Assembly (NCBI GenBank): GCA_031430575.1
Contig: JANPBT010000037.1
Location: 1-64,000 of the forward strand
DNA length: 64,000 bases
Direction: 5' to 3'
Origin: JANMDS01 sp031430575
Lineage (GTDB): Bacteria > Pseudomonadota > Gammaproteobacteria > Burkholderiales > Casimicrobiaceae
The first letter of the stretch is position 1; each line of letters starts with the position of its first letter. Both the position numbers and the translations under genes were made by a program. Positions 59,346 through 64,000 of this stretch are shown here, in pieces. Under the pieces are notes generated by a model that saw only the letters and a program-made list of their open reading frames with translations, had not been told where the DNA came from and ran no database searches.

Positions 59346-59924
59346 ATGACGAAACCAAAAAGAATTTCGAACGGTGCGCGCGCGAAGCTTCGTGCCCATT
59401 TTTTAGAAAATATCGGTAGAGTGATGGATTCCGAAGAACTGAGCGCGGTCTCCGGTCATTCTTCAGAATGGGCGCGTAAAGTGCGGGAGCTTCGAGGTGA
59501 AGAGGGATACGCGATCCTTACACACAATGATCGGAGCACGCTAAAGCCCGGTCAGTATCTTTTGGAGTCAGCAAAACCACAACCCGCATTTGAGCGTTCG
59601 ATCTCAAAGGAAACGCGCGCCTACGTGCTCGATCGAAACGGTTTTACTTGTCAGATGTGTGGAGCGGTAGCGGGCGAACCGCATCCTTACGATGCGCCGC
59701 GCAAAACACGGCTCCATATTGGTCATGTCATTGATAAGAGCAAAGGTGGAACTGACGACGCGTCAAATCTTCGCGCAACATGTTCCGTTTGCAACGAGGG
59801 CGCATCTAACGCAACGCTCGTTCGACCAGACTTGAATAGCCTTCTTATCCAAGTGCGACGCGCACCAGCAAAGGATCAGAAGGATCTTTTGATGTGGCTT
59901 AAAACGAAATTTCCTAAGACTTAG
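59346..59924 (+). CDS. HNH endonuclease, probable restriction enzyme
   Basis: 192 residues. The N-terminal 80 residues are helical with SGHSSEWARKVRELRGEEGY, a likely DNA-binding segment. The HNH part has CQMC at about residue 99, RLHIGHVIDKSKGGTDDASNLRATC with His-Asn positions and CSVC forming the zinc pair. Adjacent to the cytosine methyltransferase and in the same direction. The nuclease presumably cuts the site protected by the methyltransferase; not shown. Confidence 0.88.
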   Translation: MTKPKRISNGARAKLRAHFLENIGRVMDSEELSAVSGHSSEWARKVRELRGEEGYAILTHNDRSTLKPGQYLLESAKPQPAFERSISKETRAYVLDRNGFTCQMCGAVAGEPHPYDAPRKTRLHIGHVIDKSKGGTDDASNLRATCSVCNEGASNATLVRPDLNSLLIQVRRAPAKDQKDLLMWLKTKFPKT

Positions 59925-59930
59925 CCAACG

Positions 59931-59976
59931 ACCTGCGGCGCAGATTTTGATACAGACCCTCGTCTGTTGCGCCGCA
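59931..59976. terminator. Imperfect inverted pair of the repeat word after the nuclease gene
   Basis: Exact forward copy 59931-59943 and a degenerate reverse copy ending at 59976; the stem TGCGGCGCAGA / TCTG-T-TGCGCCGCA has a bulge. Starts 6 bases after the HNH stop, before the next co-directional gene. Confidence 0.6.
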
Positions 59977-60057
59977 AAACTTACAATTAAGTATCCAAAA
60001 AATGGTGCGCACTGATTTAAATTCACGTGCGCAAGTCGCCACACCAAGGAGATTGTC

Positions 60058-61332
60058 ATGCTTTTCAAAAGATCAGTTATTGCGCTGGCCGCCTGCGCGA
60101 GCATTGCGATTGCAAGCGCGGCGTTCGCGCAGCCACTGCCGACCGCCGCACCAGAAAGTGTGGGTTTTTCGAGTACGCGCCTGAAAAATATCGACGCGTT
60201 TTTTGCTAGTGAAATTGAGCGCAAGCGCGTGCCCGGTGCGGTTGTCGCGATCGCGCGCAATGGCAAGCTGGTGTATTTCAAAGCGTTTGGGCAGGCCGAT
60301 CCAGTCAAGGGATTGCCGATGAATACCGACACGATTTTTCAGCTCGCTTCGATGACGAAAATTCAGGTGGCGGTTGGCGCGCTTGCGCTGACTGAGCAGG
60401 GCAAGTTGCCGCTCTTTAGCAAGCTCGCCGATTATTTTCCGGCGTATGGCGCGACAGTGGTCGGCGTGCCTGCTGCCGATGGAAAATTCACCACCGAGCC
60501 GCAAAAGCGCCCGATCCTGATTCATGATCTCTTCCGCCACACGGCTGGTTTGACTTACGGCGGGCGCCCGGATGGCGGCAGCCCTATTTCGTCGCAATGG
60601 CCAAGCGGCGGCGAGGCGCAACGCATGGGGACGGCCAGCGAAGTTGCCAATGCGCTCGCGAAGCTGCCGCTGGTGTATCAGCCGGGCACCGTGTTTGAAT
60701 ACAGCTTATCGTTTGAGGTGCTTGGCGCAGTGGTGGAGAAAATTAGCGGCGCGAGCCTTGGTGGATATTTGGCGGAATCCATTTGGAAGCCGCTGAAAAT
60801 GACCGACACCACTTTTCGTCCTAGTGATGCGCAAATGGCGCGCGTAGCGCGTCCGTTCCCCAACAATCCACTGGATGGAAAGCCACAAGCCATCGCCGCG
60901 TTGACGCGCCCGGCGTCGTTTGATTGCGGCGGCGGCTGCGCGTTTGGCAGCATGGGAGATTACATTCGCTTCGGGCAAATGCTCATTAACGGCGGTAGCC
61001 TTGAAGGCGCGCAAGTGCTGAGCCCAACCACGGTGCAAATGATGGCGAGCGATCATTTGGGTCGTGCGATTCAAAATCGTGTGGCGAATGTCGAGCCGCA
61101 TCGTGACGGCTATGGCTTTGGCTTAGGCGTGGCCGTGCGTATGCAGCCTGGCCTTGCCGCAGTCCCCGGCAATCCGGGCGAATTTAGCTGGAATGGGGCG
61201 AATGGCACAGGATTTTTCGCCGATCCGAAAGAGCAACTTGTGGTTGCCTACGGCACTGCCGCGCCGGGAGATCTACGCAAATACTATCGCGAGCAAGTGC
61301 AGAATCTGATCTATGGCGCGTTGAGCCGGTAG
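60058..61332 (+). CDS. Secreted serine hydrolase (beta-lactamase class C family)
   Basis: 424 residues with a signal peptide (about 24 residues, ending AFA). The Ser-x-x-Lys nucleophile is Ser98-Met-Thr-Lys101 in QLASMTKIQV; HTAGLTYGG and FEYSLSFEVLG (Tyr-Ser in the second motif) follow. Family members are esterases, beta-lactamases or DD-peptidases; this one lacks clear beta-lactamase hallmarks and is more probably an esterase. AGGAG precedes the ATG. Ends before a strong inverted pair. Confidence 0.88.
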   Translation: MLFKRSVIALAACASIAIASAAFAQPLPTAAPESVGFSSTRLKNIDAFFASEIERKRVPGAVVAIARNGKLVYFKAFGQADPVKGLPMNTDTIFQLASMTKIQVAVGALALTEQGKLPLFSKLADYFPAYGATVVGVPAADGKFTTEPQKRPILIHDLFRHTAGLTYGGRPDGGSPISSQWPSGGEAQRMGTASEVANALAKLPLVYQPGTVFEYSLSFEVLGAVVEKISGASLGGYLAESIWKPLKMTDTTFRPSDAQMARVARPFPNNPLDGKPQAIAALTRPASFDCGGGCAFGSMGDYIRFGQMLINGGSLEGAQVLSPTTVQMMASDHLGRAIQNRVANVEPHRDGYGFGLGVAVRMQPGLAAVPGNPGEFSWNGANGTGFFADPKEQLVVAYGTAAPGDLRKYYREQVQNLIYGALSR

Positions 61333-61351
61333 CGCGCATTTGGGGGGTTGA

Positions 61352-61425
61352 ATACCTGCGGCGCAGATCGGGCAATTTTTTAAAGGAAATTGCGCCAAAA
61401 AGTGCTCAATCTGCGCCGCAGGTAT
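61352..61425. terminator. 17-bp perfect inverted pair of the repeat word between convergent genes
   Basis: ATACCTGCGGCGCAGAT (61352-61368) pairs exactly with 61409-61425 around a 40-base loop, between the serine hydrolase gene (plus) and mtgA (minus, ending 61457). A further partial core, CTGCGCCGCAG, lies at about 61429-61439. Confidence 0.7.
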
Positions 61426-61456
61426 ATGCTGCGCCGCAGCGATTATTTCTCTGCAC

Positions 61457-62164
61457 TTACTCCGGCAATTCCGCGCTACCCATGCGTTTCAAAATAATAT
61501 TCGTTTTGTAGCGCAGCCTTGGCGATTTCAGATTTTTTTCGTAGAACCTTGGGTTGGGCACCATGGAGGCTAATCGTGCCGCTTGCGCGGCGTTGAGTTT
61601 TGATGCCGGAATTTTGTAGTAGTGTTGCGCGGCAGCTTGCGCACCGAATACACCGTCGCCCCATTCGATCACGTTGATGTAGAGCTCTAAGATGCGCTCT
61701 TTATCGAGCATGGTCTCGAGCATGAGCGTAATCACTGCTTCCTGGCCTTTGCGCAAATATGATTTATCGGGCGAGAGGAATAAGTTTTTTGCTAACTGCT
61801 GGGTGATCGTGGAGCCACCAGCTAAGCGTTTACCGCTATCTTCATTTTTCTCCATCGCGGCTTGTATGCCTTCCCAATCGAAGCCTTCGTGCTCCACAAA
61901 CTTTGCATCCTCGGCAGCGACGAGCGCTTTTTTTAAGTTTGCCGAAACATTTTCGTAGGGCACCCATTGGTATTTCAATGTCGCCTGCGGGTTTTGCATG
62001 CGCAGCACGGAGAGCCGTTGCCGCATGAAGGCGGTGGAATCAGGGTCTACATATTTAAGCCAAAGCACGTTACAAGCAAACCAAAGCTGCACAGCAAAAA
62101 TAAGCGCAATAAAAACACCGCACGCGATTGCAGTCGCGCGCAAAATTTGGTGCATTGATTTCAC
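61457..62164 (-). CDS. mtgA: Monofunctional biosynthetic peptidoglycan transglycosylase
   Basis: 235 residues: N-terminal membrane anchor (about residues 13-35), then the GT51 domain with VAAEDAKFVEHEGFDWEGIQAA (catalytic Glu), GGSTITQQLAKNLFLSPDKSYLRKGQEA and ERILELYINVIEWGDGVFG. Polymerises lipid II glycan chains. Overlaps the TonB gene by 4 bases. In many betaproteobacteria aroE stands between tonB-like and mtgA; it is absent here. Confidence 0.96.
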   Translation of the reverse strand: MKSMHQILRATAIACGVFIALIFAVQLWFACNVLWLKYVDPDSTAFMRQRLSVLRMQNPQATLKYQWVPYENVSANLKKALVAAEDAKFVEHEGFDWEGIQAAMEKNEDSGKRLAGGSTITQQLAKNLFLSPDKSYLRKGQEAVITLMLETMLDKERILELYINVIEWGDGVFGAQAAAQHYYKIPASKLNAAQAARLASMVPNPRFYEKNLKSPRLRYKTNIILKRMGSAELPE

Positions 62165-63042
62165 CGGAGCTGCTTGGTGGAAGTGCCGAAACCATCGTCC
62201 CGGCTAAACGACCAGGTGCGCGTGATGTAGAGAATATCAGTATCAACGCGAATATCCGCTGGAAATGGCGAAAACGGCCCGGCGAGCTTGATCGTCTTTA
62301 GAGCGGCGGTGTCAAGTAAGCGCCGCCCAGATGATTTATCAATTTCTACGCCTTCTACAGAGCCATCCGCGCGAATGCCAACAGTCAAAATCAGGCTGCC
62401 GTAAACCTGCTTCTCGCGGGCTTCTTGCGGGTAATTGGCATTGCCAACGCTTTCGACTTTGAGTCGCCAATCTTCAACATAGCGCGCAAAACGAAACTCG
62501 GCAACGCGCGCGCCAATATGTTTTTTCTTAGGGCGCTGCTGGTAGGCATCTAAATCTTTTGCGATCTGCGCTTCGAGGCGCTGCAGCTCCATCATGCGCT
62601 CTTGCACTTCGGTGAGCTTTTGATTGGTTTCAACATTGGGCGAAAGTTTTGCCGAGGTCGTAGTTGGCAATTTCTTGAGCTGCGCCATCAGCTCTTGCAC
62701 TTCCCGCTCTAAATCTTGCACGCGTTGCTGGGCGCTATCGAGCTGCGTATTTTCAGCATCAACGGGCGCGCGCGGTAGCGGAGATTTCAGCTGGCGCTTA
62801 GCATCGGTATTGCCACCGCCGTCGAGATTGGCTTGCGCGAGGGCATCCGGCTTAATCGGGCGCTCGTTTGTGCGGGCGTTGACGAGGGTGACTTCTAAAG
62901 GCGGTGAATTCAAGGAATTCATCACTTTTTCAGGCAGCTTGAAGTGCACAGAAAGTAAGATCCCGTGCACGAGCACAGAAATGCTAACCGCAAGCTTTAA
63001 GATGCGATTGGAGATGCGCTGCTGAGAGTTCACGTTCGCCAC
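62161..63042 (-). CDS. TonB-family energy-transducing protein
   Basis: 293 residues: membrane segment (about residues 14-33), a proline-poor linker with a coiled coil (about residues 96-165, including SAQQRVQDLEREVQELMAQL), and the C-terminal TonB domain with YPQEAREKQVYGSLILTVGIRADGSVEGVEI. Transfers proton-motive force to outer-membrane receptors, though ExbBD are not seen here. The coiled coil replaces the usual Pro-rich spacer. Confidence 0.9.
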   Translation of the reverse strand: MANVNSQQRISNRILKLAVSISVLVHGILLSVHFKLPEKVMNSLNSPPLEVTLVNARTNERPIKPDALAQANLDGGGNTDAKRQLKSPLPRAPVDAENTQLDSAQQRVQDLEREVQELMAQLKKLPTTTSAKLSPNVETNQKLTEVQERMMELQRLEAQIAKDLDAYQQRPKKKHIGARVAEFRFARYVEDWRLKVESVGNANYPQEAREKQVYGSLILTVGIRADGSVEGVEIDKSSGRRLLDTAALKTIKLAGPFSPFPADIRVDTDILYITRTWSFSRDDGFGTSTKQLR

Positions 63043-63051
63043 GCCTTGATT

Positions 63052-64000
63052 TTAGGGGGCAACGATGCCGACGCTGAAGGTCGCTTCCCAAAAATTGACG
63101 CTATTGATGCGTGCACGCACCGTAACGCCCGGTGCTGAGAAGGGCAGCTCATCGATACGGCGCACGAGCGGAATGCGCTCAAAGCGCACCAAATTTTCAC
63201 GAATCACAGTGGCGTTAAGCTCGGTAATTCCCTCTTGTGCGATCCAGCGGCAGCACCAATAATCCTCCATCTGCCGCTGGAAATCACCGTATTGGTTATA
63301 GGTCGCATCAAAATCAGCCACTGCGGCTAAGAGCGTTGTATTTTGTTTGGTGTAAGGCAGCGCTTCGCCATTGGCGAGCGCGATCAATTGCCGCTGATTG
63401 AGTAAATCGCTATAGCGCCTGATCGGTGATGTTGACCACAGATAATAAGGCACGCCCAAGCCTTCATGCGGGCCCGGGTGCACGGCCATGCGCGTTTTGC
63501 CCGCACCTTGAATGCGAAACATGCCGGCCGCGCCCGCATCTGCCAATTGCTTGCCCCAGGAGGCATTTGCAAAAATCATAAGCTCGGAGACGATCAGATC
63601 AATTGCGCTGCCGCGCGCGCGCGGCAGGATCGCGACTTTCGCCCGCTCCATATCGTGTGGCGCAGCGGCATCAGGCATGACTTCGAAGTTGTAATCGATG
63701 CGGTTGATTTCATTTTTGCCGCGCACCGTAAAGCGGGCTTTGGCAAATTTATGCAGCGCGATCATTTCTTCTTGCCACGGCGCGCGCGTGGTGGCCATCG
63801 GGTCAACGATGGCATCGGTGAGTTGCTGCAAGCGCAGGTTGGCCACAATCGGCACGGCTTCAAGCTTGGTCTCGGTGCGGATCACGCCGTGATCGCTATC
63901 AAGGGTGGCGTAAAGCGAAAGCGCGGGAACGGTTTTGCCTTCTGCGAGGGTAAATTGGCGCACGACCGCATCGGGCAGCATCGTGATTTTGTTGCCCGGC
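63052..64000 (-). CDS. RNB-domain ribonuclease (RNase II/R family), N-terminus beyond the window
   Basis: The frame is open to the right edge (residues PGNKIT directly before the ATG at 63981, so that ATG is not the start). The visible 315 residues are the C-terminal part: GNKITMLPD, RTETKLEAVPIVANLRLQQL, HKFAKARF, the RNB C-half with VSELMIFANASWGKQLADAG, WSTSPIRRYSDLLNQRQLIAL, which holds conserved RNB arginines, and an S1-like end. It degrades RNA 3' to 5'. Sits 9 bases before the tonB-like gene as in other betaproteobacteria. Confidence 0.92.
   Translation of the reverse strand, partial: PGNKITMLPDAVVRQFTLAEGKTVPALSLYATLDSDHGVIRTETKLEAVPIVANLRLQQLTDAIVDPMATTRAPWQEEMIALHKFAKARFTVRGKNEINRIDYNFEVMPDAAAPHDMERAKVAILPRARGSAIDLIVSELMIFANASWGKQLADAGAAGMFRIQGAGKTRMAVHPGPHEGLGVPYYLWSTSPIRRYSDLLNQRQLIALANGEALPYTKQNTTLLAAVADFDATYNQYGDFQRQMEDYWCCRWIAQEGITELNATVIRENLVRFERIPLVRRIDELPFSAPGVTVRARINSVNFWEATFSVGIVAP

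Larger units (their letters stand above)
955..61423. repeat. Dispersed 13-bp oriented word ACCTGCGGCGCAG (about 56 copies)
   Basis: Extended form AATACCTGCGGCGCAGATT; inner core CTGCG-G-CGCAG is a near palindrome with one central asymmetric base; flanks make it oriented. Forward exact: 2711, 6229, 6593, 7008, 8980, 11494, 15229, 16130, 18493, 19466, 21210, 24964, 26213, 27298, 28883, 31137, 35355, 41839, 42750, 43543, 45248, 49814, 58257, 59931, 61354. Reverse exact: 3312, 6915, 7046, 10945, 12339, 30464, 31603, 32121, 32942, 41940, 44758, 49964, 51080, 56490, 56982, 61411. One mismatch: 991, 9096, 17620, 17675, 21634, 26537, 30316, 33458, 34369, 42173, 46460, 46535, 48547, 51786, 54772. Two mismatches: 955, 44816. 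Counted by eye. A random 13-mer would be expected far less than once. Confidence 0.95.

Noticed and set aside
59763..60332. 189-codon minus-strand reading frame under the HNH and serine hydrolase genes
   Set aside because: Antisense to two well-supported genes, low-quality amino acid pattern and no family match.
955..61423. The word as a CRISPR or other tandem array
   Set aside because: Copies are singly dispersed at irregular distances on both strands, inside and outside genes, with no constant spacers.
955..61423. The word as a MITE or transposon end
   Set aside because: No transposase, target duplication or constant internal sequence; copies are only 13-19 bp and keep reading frames open.

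Overview
The window reads as the chromosome of a free-living betaproteobacterium, most likely Burkholderiales-like. The grounds are two Bug-family periplasmic binding proteins, GTP-dependent PEP carboxykinase, the glyQ-glyS-gmhB-plsC order, an RNB ribonuclease/TonB/mtgA cluster, a complete leucine/isovalerate (liu) catabolic set, and many D-2-hydroxyacid dehydrogenases, acyl-CoA dehydrogenases and a CoA-transferase. The genus cannot be named from sequence alone. I found no rRNA, tRNA, CRISPR array, transposase or integrase.

Layout. 1-920: tail of a large YD-repeat-like protein and a small membrane protein. 1025-4964: pckG and an HD-GYP phosphodiesterase (minus). 5183-6150: a 48-residue peptide with a textbook double-glycine leader, convergent with a glycine-rich protein. 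6260-9035: peptidase E, a hydroxyacid dehydrogenase and a Bug protein. 9109-28877: a nearly continuous plus-strand run of about 25 genes holding liuA, liuB, liuC, liuD and liuE, a thiolase, an acyl-CoA dehydrogenase, SDR, acyltransferase and others. Between liuD and liuE sits an accessory insert: a trypsin-like protease, a HEPN-like/zinc-ribbon protein and a DUF433/PIN-like toxin-antitoxin pair. 28905-35307: hemC-hemD with a hydroxyacid dehydrogenase, two thioredoxin-fold secreted proteins, an acyl-CoA dehydrogenase and a CoA-transferase. 35458-41419: Bug protein, exported metallo-beta-lactamase-fold enzyme, an orphan patch, and an acyl-CoA synthetase. 41421-48842: oxygenase, DenD-like dehydrogenase, FrnE-like DsbA protein, glyQS, gmhB, plsC, YgjP-like metalloprotease. 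48896-58245: aldolase and a purine-degradation cluster (uraH, uraD, puuD, an ABC importer, puuE, allC, another M20 enzyme). 58387-59924: cytosine methyltransferase plus HNH nuclease (probable R-M system). 60058-64000: serine hydrolase, mtgA, TonB, RNB ribonuclease (cut by the right edge).

The most striking signal is not a gene. A 13-bp word, ACCTGCGGCGCAG, usually inside AATACCTGCGGCGCAGATT, occurs about 56 times in 64 kb (about 41 exact and 15 with one mismatch, counted by eye), about equally on both strands (29 versus 27). It lies inside conserved genes in several reading frames (giving IPAAQ, TCGAD, SAPQV, CAAG or LRRR) and between genes, where five times it forms an inverted pair at a gene end like a terminator. 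It is absent from the accessory genes. This is how DNA uptake sequences behave in Neisseriaceae and Pasteurellaceae, but the word is unlike any I know from them. I propose a new uptake-sequence-like system, or another genome-wide oriented protein-binding site.
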